From assembly GCF_905220565.1 (NCBI RefSeq), contig NC_059421.1:7578501-7642500 (forward strand): a DNA stretch of 64,000 nt. The letters are read 5' to 3'. Made by a program: the position numbers and the translations under genes. Positions 34,760-45,391 of this stretch are shown here, piece after piece. Position 1 is the stretch's first letter. Each line of letters begins with the position of its first letter. This DNA comes from Melitaea cinxia (taxonomy: Eukaryota; Arthropoda; Insecta; Lepidoptera; Nymphalidae). The notes under the pieces were generated by a model that ran no database searches, was not told the origin of the DNA, and was given only the letters and a program-made list of their open reading frames with translations.

Positions 34760-34968
34760 TATATATAAAATTCTCGTGTCACAATGTTAGTTACCACACT
34801 CGTCTGAAACCGAATGTTATGAAAAATTGTGTGCATATCAGGTAGGTTTGAGAATCGACCAACACAATTTTTCATATCCCTAAGTTACACCCCCCCCCCC
34901 CCCCCCCCTTCGGTTAATAATATGTATGGCAAAACAACTTTATCTGGGTCAGCTAGTATGTATATATT
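34760..34968 (-). repeat. CTAGCTGACCC repeat family, minus copy with C19 run
   Basis: Plus strand starts TATATAAAATTCTCGTGTCA and ends GGGTCAGCTAG. It contains an uninterrupted run of C at 34890-34908, unusual in this AT-rich DNA. Confidence 0.65.
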
Positions 34969-35106
34969 TTTTGTTTACTACCTTTATTACATAAAAATCT
35001 CTACCATAAGCAAATGCTTAATAGTTTTGACATTTTTTTTTTTTATTTTAGTCCTTTTTTTATTTGTCTTTAAAATCCCGTTTTCAATTAAAAAAATTTA
35101 AGCATA

Positions 35107-35583
35107 TTAATTCATACTGAAATATATAAAATTTTTAATCACTTCAGCAGTCCACTGCTGGACATAGGCCTCCCCAAGTTCGCGCCAGACATCCCGGTTT
35201 TCCGCAATCTTCATCCAGCCTACACCGGCAATCTTACGTAGATCATCGGTCCAACGGGCCGGAGGACGTCCCACACTGCGTTTGCCAAGACGCGGTCTCC
35301 ACTCCAGGACCCTTCTACTCCAACGGCCATCGGTCCTGCGACACAGATGACCAGCCCACTGCCACTTCAACTTGCTAATTCTGTGGGCCATGTCGGTTAC
35401 TTTCGTTCTCTCGCGGATAGTCTCATTTCTAATCCTATCTTTGAGAGAAACCCCATGCATAGTCAGTTCCATTGCACGTTGAGCGACTTTAAATTTGTGG
35501 ACCAGTCCCTTCGTCAGTGTCCACGTCTCGGCTCCGTATGTTAACACTGGCAGAACGCATTGCTCTAACACTTTTGTCTTCAA
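35107..35583 (-). pseudogene. RTE-like LINE reverse transcriptase, C-terminal fragment
   Basis: 158 codons open on the minus strand: LPVLTYGAETWTLTK, WAGHLCRRTDGRW, SVGRPPARWTDDLRKI and LGEAYVQQWTAEVI. These are hallmarks of the end of RTE-group reverse transcriptases abundant in Lepidoptera. Catalytic motifs, endonuclease and 5' part are absent: a 5'-truncated copy. Its last codons give the GGCCTATGTCCAGCAGTGGA tail shared by the short repeats at 1013, 5290, 12733 and 48297, so it is the likely autonomous partner family. It gives no functional product by itself. Confidence 0.85.
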
Positions 35584-36375
35584 GCAAATTTGTAATGCAA
35601 ATAATAATTTACATCAAAATTTATATACTCGGAAAGATAAGTTATTTTTTCGTAAAATGATGTGGTCATTTACAACACTAGCCTATCATCTACAACACTA
35701 TTACCACACTCACAACAACCAAAATGTTACCAGTTAAAAGAATTATTCAATTTTTACATTCATGTCAGAAATTACATGTTTTCCTTGCAGTTTTTGTGTT
35801 TAAATAGCATTAAATAAGCACTATAAAATATAATCGTGAGATTTACACATTTACTTAACTAAAGAATAATACATTTTAATTCTAAAGGGTCCTTACGTGT
35901 CTTTTTAAGCTCCAAGTAATATGCATAGTTAACTTGAAAGATAAAAGTAAAATTTATTTGTGCAAAACAAATACATTCGATAAATATTTTTATTAAATTA
36001 TGTCGATAAAATAGAATTTTAAAACTTAAAATATAATGTACGTTATGAATGTATGTAATAAATAATCTAACCTTTATGATATAAAAAAATTATTTCAGAA
36101 CATAAAAAGAAAAAAAAATTGCCTATGAACATAAAAATTAAAGAAATTGGAAGTCAATGGATTTTTTACTAATTTTTACTTGTTTTAATGGTAAACTTAT
36201 GTCTTACTCTAAAAAAACATATACAATCTATTTGAGATGGCTCCTTTTTTTAAGTTGGTTTAAAAAAAGTTACTACAATGGTTTTTTCAATCTTGAATTT
36301 CGAATAAGTTTTATTAATATCTAAGATTTTTTTTTTTTTTTTTTTTTTTTTGTGTTACCCACATTAGGAATTCTA
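35584..36375. other. AT-rich intergenic DNA ending in a T25 run
   Basis: No gene or repeat recognised; poly-T at about 36327-36351. Confidence 0.5.
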
Positions 36376-36562
36376 AACATTTTTGAATATCATATCAAAA
36401 ATTCGCTTAAACCGAAATTAAAAATTATCATATCGAAAATTTCGCTCGAGCGGGTGCATCGTTCCATAGCTTAATTGGCTAGAGCGCCGACACGGTATGT
36501 CGGAGGCGCGGGTTCGAACCCCGCTGGAGCGGTCAATTTTTGATATGATATTCAAAAATGTT
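36376..36562. repeat. Perfect 28-bp inverted repeat framing a tRNA-like sequence
   Basis: Left arm 36376-36403 and right arm 36535-36562 are exact reverse complements. A second, imperfect left arm (36427-36454) also pairs with the right arm, extending into the 3' part of the tRNA-like sequence (GCTCGAGCGGG against GCTCCAGCGGG). It could be a MITE or foldback element. No clear target duplication. Confidence 0.8.
36460..36532 (+). tRNA. tRNA-like sequence or tRNA pseudogene, odd anticodon loop
   Basis: Folds as a cloverleaf: acceptor CGTTCCA/TGGAGCG (one G-T pair), D stem GCTT/GAGC, anticodon stem CCGAC/GTCGG, T stem GCGGG/CCCGC around TTCGAAC. The A box TAGCTTAATTGG and B box GGTTCGAACCC are perfect. 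The anticodon loop is ACGGTAT: position 33 is C, not the near-universal T, and the nominal anticodon GGT (Thr) is not a usual eukaryotic one. That speaks against a working tRNA and for a tRNA-derived element transcribable by pol III. All stems are intact. Confidence 0.55.
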
Positions 36563-36798
36563 AAGTTTTATTAATTGTAAAACCTGACCTAAAATTTTTA
36601 TAAACATAACAAACATATCACTAAAAATTCTCGTATAAACATCCATCAAATTTAATTCTTTTTTTTTGGAAACGCCTTTTTTTAATTTCAAATTTCATTA
36701 TCTATCAAAGGCTTATAAATATACATCTCAATAATATTTAGACGCTTATCAAAAATTTAACTAAATTAAAAAATATTTGTATATAATTTTAACTAATA

Positions 36799-38676
36799 TT
36801 ATGATTTCTTTGGTACCTTACACTTTGTTTTTAATTTTGATATGACTTTCCTTTTATTTGCGTGCAGACAGATATATTTCTTTTCAGGAGATTCTGAAAA
36901 ATAAAACTTTATTTATTAAACGAATATTTGTACACCATTATGTACACACCTGTACACTTATATTCCGAACTATTGCACCAAACAATTTTTTTTTTTTGTT
37001 TTTATTGTCAGGATAAGTATAGTAGGATATTGTAGTGGTAAGATCATTGTGTAAAACAAACAGGCGGTACCCAGATCAGTTATCTATACTAGTATTATAG
37101 TGATAAAGCTTTGTTTGTTTGTTTAAACATGCTAATCTCGGGAACAACTGGTCCAAATTGAAACATATAGCCCATTCACCAATGATGGCTATAATTTTTT
37201 TTTCAAATTAACGCACGTCACCCATGGGCCATGGCTAGTCATGATATAATATTTAAAGGATATTTTTGTGATGGATGATTTATATAGAATAATTGAGATT
37301 TTTTTATTAAAAATAAGTAAGGTGAGTATGATCTCACCATACTTACCTTTCCTATTTTGTAGTGAAATCTTTACTACTAAAAAGTTTTCTTCCAACAACT
37401 TTAAAATACATAATTTTACATTTATTAACACTGTAAACAATGGTAAAATAAAAATGATATACATACTTATTTTAGATAATCCTGTTATTCCTTGCTTTTC
37501 CTTTTTCTTCTGATCCTCATGCCATTTAACATGTTTAACCAGACAGAATAAAAATTTAAACCGTTCAGGACATTTTGCACATGCGTACATCATGTCTCCG
37601 TCCTCATTGTCAATATCCCCGCTCTGATAGAAACTTGCTAGATCACTTTCGTAATTTTCAGCGTGTTTTATAACTCCACCTGGGAGTATTTCTAATGTTG
37701 GCCAGCTGTCTGGGTTTTGTTTTACTTCTGCTCTTTCTACTATGATTGTCTGGAAAATATAGATCATAAAAAAATGGTATTGATACCATAAATAATACAT
37801 AAGTAATAATAGATAGTCTTATTTTCTTTACACAACAAAAACATAGTAAAAAAGAAATTAATTTTGTTTGTAAAAACAATAAACTATACATTTATAAACT
37901 ATAAATAAATAATAATTTATTAAAATAAAGTTCTTTAACTAGCTTATAATATATACAGCTTTATATAGCTAGCTATATATAGCTTTAATAGCTTATATAT
38001 CATAATATAGCATAAAACATATAATATTAAACAAATTATCACATACATACATATAAAAATATGATTGACTAGCATCCTGCCCCGGCTTCACACAGGTATT
38101 TAACAAAAATTTCAAAATATATTTTTTCCCTAGTTTTTTCAAAACATAGTACAGTCACCCGCGGATAGTATAGCTTCCCAACTGTGAAAGAATATTTTAA
38201 GCGGTTCAGTAGTTTCAAAGCCTATTCAATGCAAACAATCAAATCTTTCTTCTTTATTAATATTATAGTATAGAATACATACATACAAGAAAAAGTAAGA
38301 AATCATATATTTCACATATCAATATAATCATATACAAAAGCCAAAAATACATAAGGAACTACCCTGAGGTACTCACCAACGGCACTTCTCTTGTTACAGA
38401 CGGTAACACTTCTGGTACTATAAACTCAGGAGTTTCACTGTCGTCAACTCCGGTGACCTCCTCAGAGTGTATAGACACCATACTCCCTATATTCGAGTGC
38501 TCTTCATCATTAACACATACATTGTAGTCAACATCGTCAACAACACAAGTTTCCAACGTTTCATTATCGTTAACTATATACATTTCAGAACTCCTGTCCG
38601 GCTGTACGTCCTCCATTCTAACTAATGGAATATTTTCTAAGTCCTCGTTACTCTCTAAAGCACTTGTTGCGGACAT
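36799..38676 (-). CDS. Small acidic protein with a single C2H2 zinc finger, 3 exons
   Basis: Exons on the minus strand 38676-38377, 37749-37467 and 36893-36799; GT-AG junctions and phases agree, total 678 nt (225 aa). Exon 1 encodes an acidic, Ser/Thr-rich region starting MSATSALESNEDLENIP. Exon 2 holds one finger, YACAKCPERF...KHVKWH, with Cys157, Cys160, His173 and His177 (C-x2-C-x12-H-x3-H), followed by a Lys-rich linker. Exon 3 ends in a basic tail (KRKVISKLKTKCKVPKKS). The family was not recognised; a nuclear DNA- or protein-binding role is only inferred from the finger and basic tail. A longer first exon is possible. Confidence 0.75.
38062..38270 (+). repeat. CTAGCGACCCGCCCC-type repeat, degenerate
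   Basis: GACTAGCATCCTGCCCCGGC is like the start near 266. The inner part has GCGGTTCAGTAGTTTCAAAG. It lies in intron 1 of the zinc-finger gene. A further fragment (TTTGTTTGTTTGTTTAAACA) is near 37105. Confidence 0.5.
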
Positions 38677-39475
38677 TTCAATGTTTAAGTGACAATGATC
38701 GGTGTTGATATTTTGTTTGACGTAAATAATGATTAATTATAATTTGTTTTTCGTCTGTATATCGCATTTACCAATGACGTAAAGCAAGATTTGGTTTACC
38801 ATTAACGCCATACACAATAACAATAAGCGTTTCATTAATATTTCTAAAATGAATACTAACTATATATGTGATTGTAAAACGTAATTAAAATTTGCTAATC
38901 TCTTGGACTGTCAATGTCATGTTATTGTGGTGGTACTGGTGGTAGTGCCATAAAATGTCAGTTATTTTATATGTATGGAAAATATTTTATATATGAAAAA
39001 TAACGTTGTCAAACCCTGATTAAAATAATATTAAGAATCCATTGATTCTAATTAGCAAAGTATAAAATTAAATGTTATATTATAGTCTGACACACTCGAC
39101 TCCTGTCCAACTCAATTATCTGTCTCATGAAGTTTCAGTTTATTTCAAGACATTTTTTTTAAAAGAGCAACATTATGGAGATCTTAAAAAAATCTAAAAT
39201 CGACGTGTACGTTGAATGTTAGCGCCAAAGAGTATATTAATAAAATACGGTTAGCACATTAGTTCGTGCTATGCTATTTAACTATTTAGCCTTGTAATGA
39301 ACTAGCTGACATGTGTTGACTTCGTTTCGACACAGATAATTGCGTTTAATAATACCTATATCAATTATGACAAAATTTATTAATATACGATGGCCATACC
39401 TTTATCATGAAAAATGTAACTTTCAATAACAATGAATAATATACCATGTTTATTAATTTATTGATTCAGTCTGTA
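38677..39475. other. Upstream region of the zinc-finger gene
   Basis: No repeat or ORF recognised; it should contain the promoter of the minus-strand zinc-finger gene. Confidence 0.35.
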
Positions 39476-39529
39476 TATCAAATATATCACTGCTAGGCAT
39501 AGAAAAGGAACAGAGTCAGATAACTCTTC

Positions 39530-39670
39530 GGTACGAGAAGGGTTGGCGAATATATTCACTAGTATGAGTAACGATCGCTATCACGTGTAAATAATTTTAA
39601 TCTTGACTGACTACTTTACTCGCTCTCCGAGGTACGTGGACAGGACCACAGGAAGAGACACTCAAACCGA
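39530..39670 (-). repeat. Diverged tRNA-derived SINE fragment
   Basis: GGCGAATATATTCACTAGTA, GAGTAACGATCGCTATCA and CTCTCCGAGG match the SINE copy at 6056. Confidence 0.6.
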
Positions 39671-39711
39671 AAACAAAAATTTGTAATAATTGTGTTTGCT
39701 GGCAAACGAAA

Positions 39712-40129
39712 AAAACCGACTTCAATTACATCGGCAAGTAGTACAACGTAGGTAGACTTAAAAATAGTCAAGTAAATATGCATTATCAAAGATTACTCCA
39801 AAAGTTGTAATCAGATCTCGATGTAAATGTGACCACATGATAAACATCGGCTTTCGATTAAATTAAAAATTATCAAAATCGGTACACCCAGTAAAAAGTT
39901 ATGCGGATTTTCAAGGATTTCCCTCGATTTCTCTGGGATCCCATCATCAGATCCTGGTTTTCTTATCATGGTACCACACCTGGAATATCTTCTTTCCAAT
40001 AAAAAAATAATTATTAAAATCGGTTCATAAGCGACGAAGTTATCCTCGAACATGCATTAAATATATATAATGCATATATATAGGGTACGGTCGAATTGAG
40101 TAACCTACTCCTTTTTTTTTTAATCGGTT
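39712..40129 (-). mobile_element. AACCGACTTCC repeat, uninterrupted reference copy
   Basis: Plus strand runs from AACCGACTTCAATTAC... to GGTCGAATTGAGTAACC, then CTCC and an AATCGGTTAAA end. It shows the empty site used to define the LINE 2 insertion at 25539. Confidence 0.75.
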
Positions 40130-40137
40130 AAAAATAC

Positions 40138-40228
40138 AAATATGTAGCTAGCCCGACCGGAAATCGAACCCGAAACAGCAGACCGTTTAGGCGCCCACAA
40201 GGACATGTACCACTATACACCAGAGCGA
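40138..40228 (-). repeat. Second tRNA-derived SINE family, head only
   Basis: On the minus strand, GGTGTATAGTGGTACATG (A-box region), then CTGTTTCGGGTTCGATTTCC (B box) and GGTCGGGCTAGC. It differs from the main SINE family. Confidence 0.55.
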
Positions 40229-40561
40229 TTGTCAAAAAATATTAATTAGAATTTTTTTTTTTAATTTCTTAAAATCAAGAATGCTGAATCCCAAAGGCAC
40301 CAATCTCATTCCATCACCACTGTAAGTCATAAGATCATATTGTTTTCTAATGTTTACGCGAATTTCACTCATTATAATGAAACAAATTTTTGTATTTTAT
40401 CGCAGTTTAAGTTTTTTTTTAATGCCCGGGCATTTAATATAATCATAAAATCATTATAAATTATTTATAATAATAACAGAAAAACCTACAAGGACAAACA
40501 TCCAGTTCATAAATAAATATTTCAATACCTTAATTATGAAATGGTTATTTTAAGGAAATCG

Positions 40562-40985
40562 TTAAAACATTTTATAATTGTGTTTCCTCGCCAACAAAAA
40601 TAAGTGATTTCAATTTCATCGACCAGTAATATGTTGGTTGACGCAAGTAAATAAGCATTATTAGATATCTCTAAAAGTACTTGCCAGACACGCAACACCT
40701 TTCACACACAATTCATCGAAATCGGTTCTCGAAATATCAATAATTCTGACGTAACATACATTTTAAAAAAATACAATTTCGAACCTCCTCCTTTTTGGAA
40801 GTCGGTTAAAAAAGAATCATCAACATCGGTCCACCCAGTTACAGCACCCAGTTTCAACCACACGACTGAAGTAAAACTTACGAAAAGTAACTCTCTTTGT
40901 ATCTTTACTAACTTATATCTTTTTCTCTACTTCCGTTCGCTTCATCACACATTCAATAACTTACTCCCCAAGTCAAGCATGTTTC
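40562..40985 (-). repeat. Diverged AACCGACTTCC element plus neighbouring repeat block
   Basis: 40562-40812 ends TCCTCCTTTTTGGAAGTCGG; 40868-40985 is the reverse counterpart of 6535-6665. The same pairing at both loci suggests one composite repeat. Confidence 0.5.
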
Positions 40986-41249
40986 TCCTCAATTAATAAA
41001 CTGCAACTTTATAATATATGAGGATAGAAATATCTCATAACTATGGTAGAATTTGATGGTAACAAAGAATAATAAATCAAACACTTTCAACTGTCGGATA
41101 CTGTCATCCGTCAAGTAGCTTTACCCCTCTATGCTCCATGCTTTACCCTATAGATAAATTAGTTTACCCACAACTGTTGAAACAGGCCAGGAAACTTCAA
41201 ATAGTGTAATGTTACACAAAAAAAAAACAAATTAAAAAGTTAAAAATGA

Positions 41250-41255
41250 TTTATT
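41250..41255 (-). terminator. Poly(A) signal AATAAA of the MacroD gene
   Basis: TTTATT on the plus strand, 87 bases beyond the stop codon on the minus strand. Confidence 0.55.
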
Positions 41256-41341
41256 GATATATTATCGCAATCAATAATAATCCATTTAAAATGAAATTGC
41301 TAAGCAAAATTATTATTATACATGCTTTTTAAGCAGAAGGG

Positions 41342-43358
41342 CTAATCAAAATTCTTCCGATGTATAGGAAAGTACATTTGCATCAATGTTTCATATATAT
41401 CTACATCCACGGGCAGAAATGTACAGAATATGATTCTCTCCAAATCTTTATTGGTTTCCAAAAACTTTCGGGCTGTTCTTAAAGCAATGTGGGCAGCAAG
41501 ACGGTTCGGAAAGCCGTATATACCAGTGGAAATACAAGGGAATGCGATGGATCTCAATTTATATTGACTTTGGTACGCTAAGCTCTTCTCATAGCAAGAC
41601 TGCAGATTTGGTGCTGATCCGTTCTGAGGTCCCACTGTGTGTATCACATCTGTAACATTAAAATTTAAATTAAAAAAAAAAGTCAAAATCAGATTACTGT
41701 CTACCGAGAAATATGAAGACACACATAGAAGTTATAATAATTTAGATAAACATACACACAAACTGGCACACATGTATATAATTTTAATTCCAACAATTTT
41801 TAATTACATATGTGTCAGATACATAGCCTATACTTACGCTATTTATATCTCATACAATTAATTATGAGTGGGCTGTTAAATGGGTCATTTTGATAAATAC
41901 CTAATAAGCTGTAGATATTATTGAATGATATACTTTTTTTAAATATGTTTTATATGTCTCAAGCTGTGTCCTGCGATTTCACAAGTATCAATTTGAGGAA
42001 AAAAGTTGCCTTCCTCGGTCAATGGGCTAACCAACACAAAAATAATTTTTCTTTTCAAACCATTAGCTCCTGATCATGTTGTCACATCAAATTTTTCACC
42101 TTTATAATAATTGTATAGATAAATCTGTAACTTTTTCTGTAACTTTTAAATAAATTAAAAATCATACATTTGCATGGCAGGTTATAACCACCAGTGATCC
42201 TTGCTTCTCCCGTTGGACAACCACCGAGAGTGTTACATTCAGTCTGCAAATTACAATAGAATATGAACTAACATAAATCGAGAGCCATGGACGATGGAAC
42301 TTACTGTCGTGTCATAGTTATTTGATATAATATATTTTCATAAAATTTACAAACTAATAAATTTACAAATAAGTATTATAACAAATATGGATTCACAAAT
42401 GAATGTATATATATTTTTATATGTAAATTTAATTTACTTCATATACGAGTACTGTATATAATATGAAGCTTAATTCATTTTCATACTATATTGTTATGTT
42501 ATCAAGATTTTCTCAATTGATAGGGGTTGTGTGTAAGAGGTCACTATTAGTGTTATCACTTTTAGTGACCCTGATGGCTACCTTTACCCTTTTTAGAAGT
42601 TATAATATTGTTATTTCACTTATGTAGTTTCATATGTGAAATAACTTTAAAAATTATTTAAATATATATATTAAAGTGATGATGATGATATATTAAAAAT
42701 TGGTTTTAAAATAAAAAAAATAAAATTGTTTGTTAAAAACATATGGATTCCTATAATGGACTTGATAGATATCAAAGAAAAACATTATTTCAGAATTTAC
42801 ACATATTATTTTTAGGGACATACTTGAAGGAGAGGTCCAGCGGCACGATGTATGGCACCGTCGACTCCGCCGCCGGCAATTAATCGAGAATTTGCCGCAT
42901 TAACAATTGCATCAACCTAAATTTAGGAAAAATTGCAAAAATAATTTCAAGGTTCAAAAAATGTTTAAAAACGTTCTTTAATTTACCTCTAACTTTGTGA
43001 TATCCCCTTTAAATATCGAAACTTTTTCGCTCAATTCTTTGTTTTGCGACGAATCTATTTTACACTTTTTGAACTCATTGAGGTCTTCAACGGTATGTTG
43101 CTTCGATAGTATATCACTGTTTTTCACCGCATAAATTGTCCAGGGGTCAACTTGATTTATACCAATGTAATCGTTTGATTTATATAATTTTCGTTTCTCC
43201 TCTAAAGACAAAGAGAGAATTCTGTTTTTCTCTTCTTCCCAATTTAATTGCCGAGACATTTTTGTTATAGAATAAAAACAGCGCTGTTGATAAGCCCGAA
43301 AGACAATTAATGTAATACTGGGCAAATATTTTCCCAAACTAACCGGCTGCAATACCAT
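41342..43358 (-). CDS. MACROD2: MacroD-type macrodomain protein (mono-ADP-ribosyl hydrolase), 4 exons
   Basis: MacroD enzymes remove mono-ADP-ribose from proteins and hydrolyse O-acetyl-ADP-ribose. Minus-strand exons 43358-42987, 42916-42824, 42243-42168 and 41649-41342; phases agree, 849 nt (282 aa). Hallmarks: ISIFKGDITKLEV-type start of the domain, VDAIVNAANSRLIAGGGVDG (NAAN about 130-133, Asp about 143), GEARITGGYNLPC followed by YVIHTVGPQ, and FPCISTGIYGFP. Active-site residues are kept. Two in-frame ATGs exist: residue 1 (43358) gives a basic N-terminus with few acidic residues (MVLQPVSLGKYLPSITLIVF) fitting a mitochondrial presequence; Met34 (43259), MSRQLNWEEEK, matches the cytosolic form. 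MACROD1 versus MACROD2 cannot be settled here. Divergent with GANAB. Confidence 0.92.
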
Positions 43359-44084
43359 TTCCTGTTTTTTTTTCGGATTTTTCTCTATGACATTTTGACG
43401 TTTCAGTTTTAATAAAAAAAAAAAAAACAGTAAATCCCAATGATTAAAGAAAAAAGTTCATTTTTGATTATGTATGTACTTTAGACTAATTTAAATTTAA
43501 CATTAAATGTAAAAGCTTAACAAACAGTTTATTTAACTTTCATTATTATCCCATATTAAAATATTATAATTTAACTTAAATACTGTAACATTCAAAAAAA
43601 AAAATTATGAAAAAAAAATAATAATAATAATGACTACTTTAGTACTTTATTTCATTCTATCGCTGTATCCACTATCATGTATCGAAAGTATTTATAGAGT
43701 TGTTAAAACCGATTTTTTACTGTCTTATTTTGTAATAATTCCTTAAGCCTCTTAAGGTTATATTTATTTTTAGAATGGCAATTCTATTACCAATTTTTTT
43801 TATATGAACTATGTAGATTGTCAAACGAATTTCCTCCACGTAACGCAGGGGTGCGTTTAGAACGATTTTTTTGGTACATCTAATAAGAATTCAGCATAAT
43901 AGTGCAATGTTATTGTAGGAAAATAAACTAAACATACCATAATATCTTTTGGAAAAAGAATAAATATTTAGATAACTTCAGGTATGACTTTTAACTCACT
44001 GTCATGAAGTCTATTTCGAACCGGTCATTGTGTTTCTTTTAACCATTATTATCGAAATAAACGTGTAAATAATACTTTTCTAGC
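43359..44084. promoter_or_regulatory. Shared upstream region of MacroD and GANAB
   Basis: 726 bases between two divergent start codons. Both promoters must lie here or extend into it. No element could be assigned by eye. Confidence 0.5.
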
Positions 44085-45313
44085 ATGAAGACGATCAGTC
44101 TTCTTCTGATATTAGCGGTCAGTGGGATTTTGGGTGTCGATAAAAATAACTTTAAGACATGTGAACAGTCAGGCTTTTGTAAGCGGCTACGGTCGTTTAA
44201 GCCGGAGAAATCTCAGTATTCTTTGAACCTAGACACCGTTATTATCCACGGTAATGTACTCGCGGCTGAAGTGGTCACTGTAGACACTGAGAGTGAGAAG
44301 GAAAGTGTTCTGGTAAGTCCTTTTTCATCTTTCAAATAAAATTGATCATCATTAAAGTTTCAACTTTTCTATTTTATTATAGTATTTTTTTAACATACTG
44401 TATATTTAAAAATAAAAATAATCACTCTATATGTGAAATCAATTAATATCATATTTAATTCATTAAATCTTCAGTGACAAAGGAAAAGTTGTGTGTCTCC
44501 ATTATATTTAAATTGTAACCCAGTTATTACAGGTAATAACATCAATATTTTTTGATTTAACATAATTTTTCCTTTACAAACATGTAATACAATGGTTTTA
44601 TGGAGCTTAATAGAATTTAATCCATTAAGTATTTATGCAATAAATAATTTAAGGCAATTTGTTCTTAGAACCAAAATAAATAAATAAAAATGAAAGAAAA
44701 ATTAAACCTTTTACTGTCAAGACTATTTTAATGATTTAAAAATACCTACAATTTTTAATAAATTTGTTACTCCCGAGACTGTCTAAAACAATTTTATTAG
44801 AGACTATTGTTTTAATATTCTGTATAATATTGTCATAAAGTTAGGAATAAATAACATTAAATTAATTTGACTGTAATACTATTTTATAATTATTGTTTTC
44901 ATAATATATAATCTTATATCAGAATTTTATCTTTTACATGAATTATTATTTTGTTATCTAGTTGATAACATTAAAATTATAGTTGCGATACTAATGGCTG
45001 GCTTACTTTACTGACTTATTATATGCAATATTGTGAAAATATTTACAAATATTTATTATGTTATATTGATATTATAAACCTGATTGTTTGAATGACAATA
45101 CAAGCCTTGGGCGACGCATCGCTGCAATATATATAGAGTAATATATGTACCGCAGAATATATTTACTATACTATACTATATAATAGTAGCAGATCGGACT
45201 GTAATCAAATTAAAATCTATAATGTATTTAGATAAAACAAATTTACTGTTTTATGATTATTTATCGAATAATATAAAAATATAATTAATTTAATTTCATA
45301 AAAAAAAAAAAAA

Positions 45314-45391
<78 letters not shown>

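Noticed and set aside
36460..36532. A functional tRNA-Thr gene
   Set aside because: C33 in the anticodon loop, an unusual GGT anticodon and the inverted-repeat frame argue for a tRNA-like element; kept at low confidence.
37189..37800. A 203-aa single-exon zinc-finger gene
   Set aside because: Only 37467-37749 is exon; both sides run into introns with matching splice sites.
45318..45388. Regular repeats as CRISPR arrays
   Set aside because: Dinucleotide repeats without spacers, in a eukaryotic genome.
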